From Dryococelus australis (Eukaryota; Arthropoda; Insecta; Phasmatodea; Phasmatidae), in contig CM057002.1 of assembly GCA_029891345.1 (NCBI GenBank), positions 62,052,777 to 62,116,776 of the forward strand: DNA of 64,000 bases, written 5' to 3'. The notes beneath the pieces are model-generated. The model saw only the letters and a program-made list of their open reading frames with translations. It ran no database searches and was not told the DNA's origin. The translations under genes were made by a program, and so were the position numbers. How positions within the stretch are numbered: position 1 is the first letter of the stretch; every line of letters begins with the position of its first letter. This document shows, one piece after another, positions 20,601 through 32,644 of this stretch.

Positions 20601-22493
20601 TTAATATGATAAAAGAACATAGAGGGATATATAATTGTTCTTTTTAACTTTTCTGATAAAAAAAAGTTTAATTTCCAAAACATTTATTTAACGAGATATG
20701 CATTTACATGCAAACAACGATTTCACAGAGTATGTGTCACAGTGGAGTCCTCTTACTCGCATTTTTAGAGACGAAATCCATAAACAAATACGTAGCCTAC
20801 GAAACAAAAAAACACACAAAATGTTGCATCGACCAACCAAAGAAATTCTAAAATATTCCATTTTTTTCAACAAAATTTATAAACAATCTACCTACAAACT
20901 TGATACAGCAACTAAAAGCTAACATGTCTAGTACAAAAAAAATCATTAATATTTAATTGGAAGTTTACAATTTTAATTTTACTATAATTATGCAGATACG
21001 TTGAGGAGAGTATTGCTAGCATTTGTACTGAAAGTTACGAGCTATGTTTATACCACTATGAAAAAAATCTACTCTTGAATTTCAAATTGGCAAAGTGTTT
21101 GGAAATAAAGTTTTTGTAAAATTTCTTGAATGTACCATATCTTTTACACGCACTAACCCATATTTAAAATTTATAACTTAAAGCTTTCGAACTATAGATG
21201 TCACGACACTCGTACAATAAGTTTGCAATAAAATGTATATAAAAAGAATAGTCCACTAAAAAAAATAGGTTAAGAACGATTGTGAAACAATAATATTCGT
21301 TCTCTATTTAGAAATAATTCCATGTCTTGTTTTAAAACAAAAAAGACATTCAATCGTAAGTTATCCCAAATTAATGACAGATACACCGCTTTATAAATTA
21401 CATTAGATCATACACAGTTACGTCCAAGATGGCATGCCAATCGGTCTTAGATAGCGCCAACAAATTGTATAGGACCGTCCACCTTTCCGTTTGAGCGGAA
21501 GGTCCGTAAAATTAAAAAAATGTCTAAAACTGCAATGGTTTTAATGAGGGCTAGATGCATTGACTAAGTCGCAGCAACATAAGTAATACCCATAAATTGT
21601 TTATTTAGTTTCGTGGTTTCGCAAAGACCTTCAATTTTGTAACAAATTATTCCCAGTAGACTGGCACTGCTTGTACCGCGCGCTGTGGCCAGCAGTGATG
21701 GCAGATATTCCACAACCCTAAAAAAAAAAAATTAAAATCACTTCGACCTCAAGAAATTTCATTTACAAGTTGCTTTGTAAACATTCAATTTATCTTCATC
21801 TTACCAACCTTGTAAATTAGGACCTATCATAATGGTAACACTTTCTTCTCCACTTTTCATTGTATATTCATATCTGCACATATATAGTTTCCACCGCGAT
21901 CTTTCTTTGCATGTACAATGCATTTAGTATTACTAGTTTATAACTTCACCCAATTGTAAATATGTAAATAATTGTTATTGCTTATCATCCCACTGGTGCA
22001 GTTTAAAAGGTTTTCCCCACTGTCTTCATGTTAATTTTAGGTAGCATAAGTCAAAATTAATTAATTTTTAAGCATTTATAGTAAGATCGAAAGAGTCCTA
22101 CTGGTGCAATATCTCTCATGTATGGCTGGCAGGAGCGGATTCAGAAATTTTTTTCAGGTTGAGGGCTAACGAGTATTAGTATTGTCACTAGTAGCACATC
22201 CTTCACAAGTCACAATGGAAGGATAGAAACTATTTATGCAAACACACACATTTTTAGGAACTATATTTTCTGGATAAACGGCGGGAAAAAATAGTCAAGA
22301 ACAAAGTTTTGATGTAGAAGTTGTAATCATGTGTGTGGTAAATAAATATAATTACTGCCATTTTCATATATAGGATGTAAAAAATTGTCAAGTGGGTAGT
22401 AACAAATATATAAACATGATTCACATTTTGATAATAGAGTTTTAAAAAATGGGTGTATTTCGGGGAGGGGGCTGCAGCACCCTCAGACCACCA
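20601..22493. other. AT-rich non-coding stretch
   Basis: No coding sequence or repeat is recognised, apart from a short GC stem near 21465-21510 (GGACCGTCCACC / CGGAAGGTCC). Confidence 0.5.
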
Positions 22494-22506
22494 CCCCCCC
22501 CCCCCC
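22494..22506. repeat. C13 homopolymer
   Basis: Thirteen consecutive C residues, next to a CCACC tract. Confidence 0.9.
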
Positions 22507-22817
22507 AAGGATACTCCACTAATGGTTGGTACCACCTTGTGTATTTATTTTCGATGCGTTCTTCAAAGAATTTACGTCATATTTCACAAGCCAATTTTGT
22601 AAGAATGCCCACAACTTAGGCCTATTACCAATCTGAACTAAAATTTGTACTTTAAAATCTTAATTACACTTACATTTACGACATAAATTTTTAAAGCGAT
22701 ATTAAATTTTCCTGGCTATTAGTGGCCGGAATTTAAAAACATGTTTAGCAATTACAACAGAGTATGTCGACACATACTAACAGTAAACTTTTTCAGCCAA
22801 TGGCTATCCATGTTTGT

Positions 22818-23030
22818 GTTTCCAGTTTCCAGCCAGTCTTGTGAAAGCTTTTGTGCATGCTCCTTTTCCTCAGTGTTAATTTTTTTACTTGCTTTCTTTA
22901 AGCAGTTGCTAGTACTTACCATTATGAGTTCTTAGAGTAAAAATGTAATATTAATCTGTACGTGTTTACCGCTTCATAAAACTGCTCGTTCCACCCAGCC
23001 ATCTTCCTTAACCGCGGTCCACAACGCGAC
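22818..23030 (+). repeat. Dispersed repeat family R1, copy 1
   Basis: Shares GTTTCCAGTTTCCAGCC at its start and TTTACCGCTT...AAAACTGCTCGTTCCACC and CTTCCTTAACCGC-GTCC at its end with 32159-32407, in the same orientation. Middle parts are diverged. It is probably a transposon fragment. Confidence 0.65.
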
Positions 23031-23861
23031 ACTATGAGGAAAGAAGAAACTGTAAGTGTGCGTTGAACTCTTAACATTTGTTTACAAACATCTTTTTCAT
23101 CAGTGACAAAACAGCTGCGGTGGACGGCTACACTGTGGCCGTGATACTTTTATAGAACTGTAAAATTTACCCGTTAGATGAATTGTACAATAATACAGGA
23201 ATGGAACAGTTACCATGCATATTTGTAGAAGACAAAGATGGAGATCAAACAAAATTTATTTTAATAAACTCGACACTCCACAACATTAGGGGTCATTTAA
23301 TAATGCATACATATGCAAAGAGCCATATTATATTGACTCACTCTGTTCACATAAACAATTTGAATAAAAAGTACAAAAAAATTACTAGGATGTAAAACAT
23401 GAGCACTGCAATTAATTACTCTGTTTTGTAAGTTACACAGTTGCAGAAATAACTTTTACTTTATTTAATATTTTGCTTTTAAGTCAAGAATTATTCTGAT
23501 ATGATGGAAAATTATTTTCAAGTTTTTAAAATAGGCACGTTACATTTAAATATTCCTGAAGACTGGATTAATTTTCAATATGTTATTTAAATCTGTTTGG
23601 CATGAGGTAATATATGTACTTATGGTAAAAACCCATGACTTTTCTATTTTAATCAGTAGAAAACATTTCCTTTATCTGACTTTCACCTAGCTTGTAAAAA
23701 ATTTATGTATTTATAAAATTTAAAAAAATTATTTCATTGTGTACTTGTCAATAAAATCCTTTGATTAGATATTTGATTTGTATACGCAAATAATTAAAAA
23801 AATTAGCTTCAAAATGAAATTACCAGCTTTGGCCACCCTAACAGTAAGCATAACCAAACTC
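23031..23861. other. AT-rich non-coding stretch
   Basis: A 70-codon plus-strand open frame (23183-23395) is not recognised and is Asn/Ile/Lys-rich, as chance frames are here. Confidence 0.45.
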
Positions 23862-24357
23862 CCAGGATTGGAGATGTATTTGGTTAAACTCACTCTAGGG
23901 TTTGGATCCCTTACTCCTGTCGTCACCCAGCCCTAAGGGCCCAAATCGCCACCTGTGAGAGAATCTGTGACCCAGCCAGGCAAACCTTATCATTATTTTC
24001 CTTCGCAAGGGGTAACTTGAATAAATATATCCCAGGAGGGTATTCAGCCTCCCCATCTCTCTGAATAACATGCTTCTGTCTGATTCCCATGAGCAGGAGT
24101 TGCGTAAATACAAAATAAATATTACAAGTTATACAAGAGACAAAGTTAAAGTTTAATTTATTCACGGAATACAGTAATTTAATGTTAATCACAGTGCTAT
24201 ATATCTGTGATATAAAAGTTATTGAAAAACAGTTTACTTGTTATGCCTAGGGTGATTTTTCAAAGGTTCATTTCAAAACACCCAAAGGAACAGTGAATGG
24301 ACCATACTCTAGGCACACGTCTTAGATCTTGCACATCTCCAAACCCTAGCCCAGCAA
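23862..24357. mobile_element. Putative 500-bp non-autonomous transposon
   Basis: The ends face each other: CCAGGATTGGAGATGT on the left and, inverted, CTAGGGTTTGGAGATGT on the right, with CTCTAGG repeated inside both. No clear target-site duplication was found. The middle part recurs at 49670-49867. Confidence 0.4.
24109..24306 (+). repeat. Dispersed repeat family R2, copy 1
   Basis: Shares AAATAAATATTACAAGTTATA, then ordered blocks GTTAATCACAGTGCTATATAT, TTATTGAAAAA-CAG and GTTATGCCT-G-GTG, with 49670-49867 in the same orientation. Identity is about 80 percent by eye. Confidence 0.75.
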
Positions 24358-24497
24358 ACATTGACAATTGAGGATAAAACAAATAGTGTCAACGTGCTGA
24401 ACCGTAGCAATTGTCATTGATGTACGTGCAGGAATAGGTGTGGGTACAACAATGTCTAAAAACCAATTTTTTTTTAAAGCATAAATTCATGTGTGTA

Positions 24498-24915
24498 TAG
24501 ACTGTTCACAATAAAGTGAGCACTTTTGAAATCAACTTTACAAACATGTCATTGCCCCTACCTGCATATATTTTAACAGGCGCACTGAGTGGCATGCACC
24601 CAGTAAAACTGGTAACAATGTAGAGGAAAGTAGTTCCATATATTAACGCCAAATAAAAAGTGTTAGAAATATTTTGGGTTATCACAAATTGTTGCCTATC
24701 GCTTTATGTTTGATTTTAATGCATCGAAGTGTAAAATCGAGCAAATTTGTACAGTATTTACTTTTGTAATAATTTCAGTGTTTCAGTTGACTGGCGCATG
24801 AATAAAGTGATGAGGCCCATGGCAATGTAAATTTTACATAAGGCAGAAGAACACACAGCGTGTAGATCTTAAGTAGGGATTTCAAAAGTGCTCATTTTAC
24901 CATGAACAACCTATA
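24498..24915. mobile_element. Tc1/mariner-type MITE
   Basis: Inverted termini of about 35 bp agree: the left reads AGACTGTTCACAATAAAGTG then AGCACTTTTGAAATC, and the right is the same inverted, with CATGG for CACAA. Both are flanked by TA, the target duplication of this superfamily. The 418-bp interior encodes nothing. It would be moved in trans by a Tc1/mariner transposase. A related single end occurs at 45507-45545. Confidence 0.8.
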
Positions 24916-25006
24916 AATGTTTTGGTATTTACAGACTGTGAAACAAATTTACGATACTACATTTGATACGGTCTGCACAATCGCAAAACTGATTCACCAC
25001 TTCATA

Positions 25007-25250
25007 TGGGGCTGCAGTAGTGGTTAGTCCATTTGCCTCCCACCTAGACAAACTGGGCTCGATTCTCAGCATAGCCAGTACTGGATTTTCGCATGTGGGA
25101 ATCGTACCGGACTATACCTCTGATCAACAGGTTTTCTCGAAGATATCCCGTTTACCCCACCCATTCATTCCAGCACTGCTCCATACTCGCCTCACTTCAC
25201 TGTCATCAGCTCCCAAGACCTCGAAGGAGCCACCAAAATATCTTCATTCA
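25007..25250 (+). mobile_element. tRNA-derived SINE, copy 2
   Basis: The head reads GGGGCTGCAGTAGTGGTTAG (A-box region), followed about 35 bp later by the B-box-like GGCTCGATTCTC. The body matches copies 1 and 3 (CATGTGGGAATCGTACCGGA, TCTCGAAGATATCCCGTTTA, the CTCCATACTCGCCTCA block) and ends CCAAAATATCTTCATTC. The 88-codon open frame across it is a by-product, not a gene. Confidence 0.8.
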
Positions 25251-27139
25251 CTCACTAACCAATACATTAGGTTACTAGAAATATAATTTATTTAATTTTG
25301 AAATAAATAGCATGACTACAACTAGTGTAGGTAATTACTTTCCCATCTCGCTGCTAAACCATAGCTGTGGTCGAAGTTCAGATTCACCAGCCAAAGGTCC
25401 TAACTTGGCTTTATGTCCTAAAAATGTGTTTTGGGCTAAGAAGTCTCATTGTCTCTGTCAGCAAAGTCACATGTTACACAGTTGAATGTCCACTTCAGCT
25501 AAGGATACGAGCGACACTTTAAGATGCATTTTTCAGTTGTTTAAAATAGTTTTGCAGCTTATTCTTGCCAATTGCCGGGCAGTGTGACCTAACCAATGTG
25601 AATTTTATTTCACTTAACTAGTAAATCCTGTGAGTAATTATCAACTTACAGTTTGTTTAGTTTTTGTATTTTATTAAGATAAACATTTCAGACAGTTTCA
25701 TAATTTTATAGAAAGATTCATTTCAATGATAGAAGACTGGTTGTGCTGTTTGTCATGAACCCATGCTAATTAATTCTAAGGTTGAAAAACAACTGGTTTG
25801 AAGTGGCAATGAAGAGAGACTAGATCCTTTTCCATCATGGTGGTAATGGTTTGCATTGACGGGTGGTTGGTATGGCTGAAGTGTGAATTCAAGGAAAATC
25901 ACCCAAATCACAGTGTCGTCTTACTAATAATTCTACCACAGAGATCTGTGATGGTGATAATAGTATGGATGTCTAGAAGTCTTAATAACAGTAGGTATTA
26001 AAGGGCGCATACACTGATGTTCTATCTTCGTAGTATAGCTTCTCCAAATGTTCTAGGGTAACACTTTCTGGGCATAGAACTGCCACTGATGAGAAACATT
26101 TCCACTTCTTGCTAAAGTATCCAGCAAGACTAGATATGAAAAAGGACTCAATAGTAATCTCTGCAGAGTTGGTGGTTGACAAATAATGTTTCACTGCTTG
26201 ATGAAGTAACTAATTCAAGCTATCACGGACCTTTTCCATCAGCATCTTGGATCGACAGTGGTTGAGATATCCCCGTAAAATATGACCCTCCTTCAACTTT
26301 GAACAACACCGCAGCATCACTCCGCTGCAAACAACGGCCGCTGTTCAGCAGCAGCCAGCCCGCCAGCAAGGAGAAGAAACCCCACTAGGCCCACATTGCA
26401 TAAGTGTGGCACCCACACGTAATTAAACACCCCTTTTCTAACATTTTAAATGTCCTTCCGATATTGGCATCATGTTGGTCAAAATCTTCCATAATAAAAA
26501 CCCACTCTACTCAAACTCACCTCTAGCTTTAAACACTAGTTCTGATGTTCAAGGTACCAGGTTCTTTAATCAGAGTGGATGCTAACAAGCCCCGCTGCTA
26601 GAGTCTTGTCCCAACATGGCGAACACCCAGTCTAACTACCGCTTGTTCTAATTCTAGTGTGTTAAATGTCCTCGTAATACATGGGCTTGCATTTGGTTCC
26701 AACCTTCTGTATTAGTCTAAGTGGAAGATTACATTGTTTCAGCCTTTTTAACAATTAGGACTGATTAACCTTAGCTAATCTAAACTAAACCAAGACACAT
26801 GAGAGTGAAATTATGTGGCACTTACCCAATTGTTTTTTTTTTACTTTTGTTATTTGCAGAATAGTTATATTTTTGCCAATACTTTACTGCAGATACCGGT
26901 ACCCATTACAATCCCTACTGTGAAATAATCCAAAGTGAAGTTGCCAATTTCTAAATAAAGCAATGTCGCGTGTACACTGCCTATTGATTGGAGAAATAAA
27001 TAATAAACATTGCACAAATTCTAAACACAAACACCAATAGCTAACTAAGGTCAGAGCTGAGTCACAAGCCTGTTTATTAACTTGGTGTGTTGGTTGTGTT
27101 GCCGGCTAGACGTGGAAACTGCTACGTTGGGGCAGTCTT
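25251..27139. other. Non-coding stretch, nothing recognised
   Basis: A 70-codon minus-strand frame (26194-25982) and a GC-richer patch at 26310-26400 are the only departures from AT-rich background. Neither shows a known domain. Confidence 0.4.
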
Positions 27140-27535
27140 TGTGAACGCGTGTCCGATTAGCTAAGGCTGGATCACTGTCATGTGGTTTTGGTTGCACTCA
27201 GGTCAATTGTGCTTTCAGGGTTTAATTATGGACCTTTTGATGCCGAGTGGTGGTTGGCTGCAGACTGTTGATGCTGGTGTAGTCTCATTCTGCCTGTCGG
27301 CCTGCTGTAGGGGAAGCTAAACAACCCGGCTGCTTCGCAGTGAGGCAAGCAACTCTTTGGACCTTTTGATGCCGAGTGGTGGTTGGCTGCAGACTGTTGA
27401 TGCTGGTGTAGTCTCATTCTGCCTGTCGGCCTGCTGTAGGGGAAGCTAAACAACCCGGCTGCTTCGCAGTGAGGCAAGCAACTCTTTGCTCCTCCCTTCT
27501 TGCACCGTGTCTCACCTTAAATGGCATAGAGCGGG
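27140..27535 (+). repeat. Dispersed repeat family R3, copy 1
   Basis: The left part (GATTAGCTAAGGCTGGATCA ...) and right part (TTGCTCCTCCCTTCTTGCAC ... AAATGGCATAGAG) recur in the same order and orientation at 32645-33310. The central parts differ: here the centre is the 129-bp tandem duplication. The 5.5-kb spacing of two direct copies would suit LTRs, but the interior shows no retroelement domains and identity is modest. Confidence 0.6.
27230..27487. repeat. Perfect 129-bp tandem duplication
   Basis: The unit starting GGACCTTTTGATGCCGAG is present twice, head to tail, with no difference that I can see over 129 bp. The period is a multiple of three, so the minus-strand open frame simply repeats 43 residues. 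The lack of divergence implies a recent duplication or an assembly artefact. Confidence 0.95.
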
Positions 27536-29422
27536 TCTGGCTGCTGAGAACTGTGGACACAAGTGGCCCTAAAATAGTGTTGCCTAGTAGCCTCTATTTT
27601 ACTCCTCCAGCACCTGTACACTTGGTAGAAATAAAATAGATGGCCGTCTAACATATGTGTATCAGAACTGGAGCTGCCTGAGGGGGAGTCTCCAGTTATA
27701 GCTAGATCGTAGAAACAATTTCCTGTTCTTGGTCGGCGGTACTAACTATAACCGGGGAATCTGTAGGAGACGGTGAAGGTGGTATGTCTCTAGTTACTGA
27801 AGAAGCTTCTGGTTATTTGATTGGCGTCACTGGAGCATTTGGTTGCAGGTGCTGCAGAGCTCTAATGGTGACGGCAATGGTAACAGCAGCTGATAACCGA
27901 TCAAGTGTATTGACATCAATGCCGGTAGCCATTGGTGGCTGCTGAAGACTGTTGAATAACGTCCACGGCAGGCAGCCTCAGGTGGCTGTTGATTCGTTGA
28001 CGCAAATGGTAGCAGCCTCTGGCAGGGCTGCCGAAGATCTACTAGTAGTCGGAGGGCCCCAGCACCGGAAGTGGTGGAGCGAGCTCGAAGACTTGCAGGA
28101 ACAACTCGTGAGGCCCGCCACAAATGGACTTATATAGTCAGGGTAGCATGTCACGGTGGCCACAGGGGAGGGCGTGTGACATCCCTCTGCTGTGAGACCG
28201 GAGTGGAGGTAGCATCCTCTAGCCATCTCTCGGCCTTTGTATAAATTTGGTAAGCCCTCAGCAGCATGATGCGAGGGGGGGGGTTTGGGGATGTGCCACT
28301 GTCTTGCGTAACCCTTCGTATCCACGTGTCCGGCTGTCCTCCAGGATTGTGGCAGGCAGCGACTTCCATGTACAGGTTGGCGCGGGGTTTGACTCACTCG
28401 GGGGAAGAAGTAGGTATACTAGGTTTGCAGTGAGATGAATCTTAATTGTAATTAAATATTTTATATAAGGGGTATGCATCAAATCCTTGAGTCAAAACTA
28501 ATTGGTGGCAGATGTACGAGTGGATTGGTAATTAATTAAAGAAGTGTACACAGGCCAGCATGATATCAGTGTCACAAAGGACATTACTTAATGTCAAACT
28601 TAGTTGGGGTGCTTTCTCTGTGTTACGAGGACGGGTTGGTTTTAGTGTGGGACAAAATCAGGCGTGTAAAAAATTATACTGGGTCGACGCCTTACCTTGG
28701 ACACGCCTGGCCATACAACTCTCTCTGGTGGAGATTGGCTGCTCCCTGATTTTGTTGGCTGCACAGCGGCCGACGTTGGTTTTTCTGGAGTCGTGCCCAA
28801 GTTATCATCCAAGCTAAAGGTGAGTATGAGATGGAGAGGATATGTAGCAAGTATAGGATCAAATCCTAGTCAATCTTGGTACAGAGTTATTAATAAACTA
28901 ATACCATGGGGTTTATTCAATGTTCTAGTTGGTGGTTCAAACAAAGGTAGTGGAGTATCTATCTGTTTCTTTATCTGCTCAAATAGCTAATTAATTAGAT
29001 TCTGAACATCCAGCTTTCTCCTATACTTCACTCCACTTTTCCTGACGTACGGCATTAGAATGCCGGAAACAATCAACACATGGATGTAGCCGGTGTATCG
29101 CGTAACCCTGCTGTGTGGCACCGTACACACCGATATTCCTACCTGGTCTTTTACTGCAGTGGTTGGAAGGTATGGGATGTAAGAGGTGCTTGCAAGGTAG
29201 CAGTGGACAAGTGCAGTTTCACTGAGTCCAGTGGTCAGAACACTCCTCTCTTTCTTTTTTCTTTCGGCTTTTTACAGCTGTGAGGCGGAGTAGGGAGGAA
29301 CTCTGATCACTGAATTCCACTTGTGAAAAAGAGTTTGCCTGCTTTGATAGATTACGTGAGGCACCTGCTATACCTTGAAAATAATTGAAATATATTACTG
29401 GCCTTAGGACTTGTATGAACTA
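27536..29422. other. GC-richer block without a recognised gene
   Basis: Several frames are open on both strands (for example 28397-27978 minus and 28123-27827 minus), none with a recognisable domain. A strong splice-donor-like AAAG-GTGAGT occurs at 28818 on the plus strand, after about 40 open codons. It may be an old retroelement or an exon; I cannot decide. Confidence 0.35.
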
Positions 29423-29909
29423 CAGCGAAACCCTGTTAAGATTCCCACTTACGTCTTCCTGCTTAAAAAGTTGAATAACTTTGCACTGTGTCTATACCCA
29501 CATATGTAATTTGACCCTTTTAAGAAGTTTTCCTTGACTTTTCCCTAATATTTTTTGCCTAATGCCTTTGCATTATAACAAACTTTTACACCAAAATACT
29601 TCTCTGATCTTACAAAATTGCTCACCAATAGATTGCAAAGAAAAATGCCCAAGCATTTAGTCCACAATTATTAAAACAATCATATGATTCTGGCATCAGT
29701 GTACGATTGATGACAGCATTACAAAATACAGTATATCATTCACATCACAGAATTCCCTGACATTTAGCTAACTTGTTTGAAATTCCCTAACATTTCTCTG
29801 ATAGTTTTAAAATTCCCTGACATTTCCTTGTTTTCTAGACCTGTGGCAACCCGGATAGTAAGAATTATTTTCTCAGTCCCTTCAGAAACATCTTAACAGA
29901 GTTTTACTG
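29423..29909. mobile_element. pogo/Tigger-like MITE, copy 1
   Basis: The element starts TA-CAGCGAAACCCTGTTAAGAT and ends with the inverse CATCTTAACAGAGTTTTACTG-TA. Termini of about 22 bp match in most positions, and TA dinucleotides flank both sides. Inside are three copies of AATTCCCTGACATTT-like units (29740-29830). No transposase is encoded. It shares termini with 40065-41669. Confidence 0.75.
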
Positions 29910-32026
29910 TATATGTAATATGTAAATGCCTTAAGGACTGGTTGAAAGCGAGGTAAACCTTATTAAAATTGAATAAAAGATTAAAGTCATTTTAATATAA
30001 GCATTTAATTAAAATGGGGCTGCACCGTCCTAATAATATATTTAAATAACTATAAAACGAAAGGGATGGTTATAATTCAGGTGAAGACATCTTGAGCAAA
30101 TTAGTAATGTTTGGATGATCTGAATATATCGCGCTGTTAAGAAGACACAATAAATGATTAAAATATTTAATATTTATTAAGGACGCGTCCTGAAGGAAAC
30201 TAATTAGAGCAGCACGAGGATACTGAAGAATGGTGTGGCCATAATCCACACGGCACATCATCAATGGTAGGAGCCCCAGAGGAAGGTTTCCAAGGGAAGG
30301 GTAGATGGTTGATGACGTTGGCAGACCCTGTGGACTGCTGGGGGGATCTCCAAACTGCTAGTGGATGTCAGAAGAAAAGGACCCTCCCTTGGATGTGCTA
30401 ACACCTCACAGTGGCCATTACAGAGATGGAGGTGCAGCATACTGCCCTGAGGCCATGTTCTGGAAGTCCTTTTATAATGATTCTTTCAGCTTGGTGGCAC
30501 TCAGAAGGGCGAGGGGAAGCTGGGCTCCACCCTCTTCGGGGTTGTTCTTGTGACATCACACATGGGTGACTGGATTCTTATCTCTGCAGCACTCGCCATG
30601 TAGCTGTGAAGTATTGATATGTTCTGGCCAGTCCGCACATCTTGGAGGCAGTGCCTGCTCCAGCAGGTGGCGCTCTGCTCTCCAGTGGTGGGATTGTAAA
30701 GTACCGGGTGATTCACACTGTAGTGGAGGAGTAATGCATGTGATGGCTTCGTGATGAGTACCTTTGCTTAGCGGGATCATGTGTTCAAGTCTTAATATGT
30801 GGGTTGTTCCAAAGGCACTCGTGTAGGCACGTGTCCTGTCTCAGTTTCTTCATTCACAAGTGACTTTGGACTGGCCCAAAAGGAGTAATGCCTTCCAAGA
30901 CAAGACAGGAAGCAGTCGCAAGTAGAGTGCGCTCTTCAGAAGCGCACACAGTGTCACGCGTCAGTAATTTACTTACCAAGTGTACAAATAAAAAATTTAC
31001 TGCAGGACTACTTACTGATGGTTTTTTTTAGATTTGAGTTTTAACCAACACTAAGATGCACAATTAAGTACATACAAAAAGTTATATTTTTTACAAAAAA
31101 CAATTTTCCTACAAAAATACTAGTAGAAATAAAACAAATATGTACTTATATGTGACATTTTTACTTTTAGAGAGAAAATAAGACATGAGTAATGAACTAA
31201 AAGAAGTCTACTAGCACTAAAAGTATTTTGGAAAGTTGATGCAAACCTGTGTTAAGTCAGTGTTACATTATGTACTATTTGATGCTTTAGTAACCAGACA
31301 AACAATAAGTAAATACATTTCACATAAATTTTTCAAAATCGGAAAATAAAAGCAGCACCCAAAGAATACTTTAATAAAATATTTTTAATTGTAGATAAGG
31401 GCAACTTAAACAATTTATGTTTTAAACTTATCAAGCAGATAATATTAAAACTACAAGGTTGTGTACAACTTTTATCAGCATGATTCAACTTCGCATATAT
31501 TCAGAAAATTTAAAATTATTAATATACATGTTTTTAAATTCAGCACACCCTTATTTTACTGAGAGTAAAATCGAAGCACTGCCAGTTGCCAGGTAATTGT
31601 CAGATTTCATAATGATTTTAAACACTGAAATGACGAGGTTGAGCTGCAGTGTAACTCCTACTAAGCTGGTAATTCCCTGACTCACAATACAGGCTGGATG
31701 ATTCTCTCTTGAAGTGCCTGTCACACCAGGCGGCCACAGTGGGGAGCAACATCTTCACTCTCTCCATCACACTCTTCTCGTACATGATTTATCTCTCCGC
31801 AGGGGTAGCTTTCCCCGCCTGCCCTTCTCTTCCGCGTTGTTAACAGACTATGTCAGTTTAGTTCTTAGAATAACAATAGTAACTACTGCCTCAAAACAGC
31901 AGTAGTTGAGCCTGTCTTACTCCAAAGTCACCACCTTTGGTGTTACGGCCAAGCACAGGCAAACTGCGGTATCTGCACAGAGCATCTGAATTAATTTTGT
32001 CAGACACTTATAACGATACTATAAAT
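29910..32026. other. Non-coding stretch with a GC-richer patch
   Basis: At 30230-30780 composition rises and short frames open on both strands with no recognised domain. The rest is AT-rich and silent. Confidence 0.4.
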
Positions 32027-32095
32027 TAGGGGTGGGCGAAGCTTCGAAAAGTTGAATTCGAACACAATATTTTTTATATTCGTCTTCGAATACGA
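32027..32095 (+). repeat. hAT-like terminus
   Basis: Begins TAGGGGTGGGCGAAGCTTCG, with TTCGAA/CGAATA motifs continuing. This fits the 5-prime end of a hAT element with subterminal repeats. The partner end was not found. Confidence 0.4.
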
Positions 32096-32158
32096 AATAA
32101 ATTTTTTTACTTCAAACTTTGAACGAAAAAAGTGCTTTTGGGCACCTTAAATTATTAA

Positions 32159-32407
32159 TGTTTCCAGTTTCCAGCCTGGTGAACGCAGTTGTGCCTGTGC
32201 CTTATTCTCATTGTGTTTATACAAGTATCTTGTTGGTGTTGTCAGAATATTTTATTGGTAGTTTATTATTTTATTACTACCTATCTTTAAGAATAGTTGG
32301 TTGTAAGTACTGTTGTGCATTTTCTTCAGTGAAATAAAATAATCGGCATGTCTTTACCGCTTTGTAAAACTGCTCGTTCCACCATTTTCCTTAACCGCAG
32401 TCCGCAA
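32159..32407 (+). repeat. Dispersed repeat family R1, copy 2
   Basis: Matches 22818-23030 at both ends (TTTCCAGTTTCCAGCC; CTTTACCGCTTTGTAAAACT then GCTCGTTCCACC). It lies just inside the hAT-like terminus at 32027, so the family may be hAT-derived. Confidence 0.6.
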
Positions 32408-32644
32408 TGAAGTGACATAAATATAATTTACGTATCTAAGTTTAAATTTGTTTGTTTCAGAAAACGTGCACAGTGTTGACTTTACTGAATGATTCAGCAA
32501 ATAAATTATTTAATGATAGTAATGAACACACCTAATTTCAGTGAGGTAAACTTGCAAGGATTATAATAGGAAAAAATGTGTTTACTAGATTGCGAATTTT
32601 ACAAACAAAAAGTTTACGTGTTTTGTAAACAATGTATTTATAAA

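Noticed and set aside
27226-27477. 83-codon repetitive minus-strand protein.
   Set aside because: It is the translation of the 129-bp tandem duplication; the unit has no independent coding evidence.
28560-28820. Plus-strand exon ending at a perfect GTGAGT donor.
   Set aside because: The donor is strong, but no acceptor or conserved peptide is evident and three frames are about equally open.
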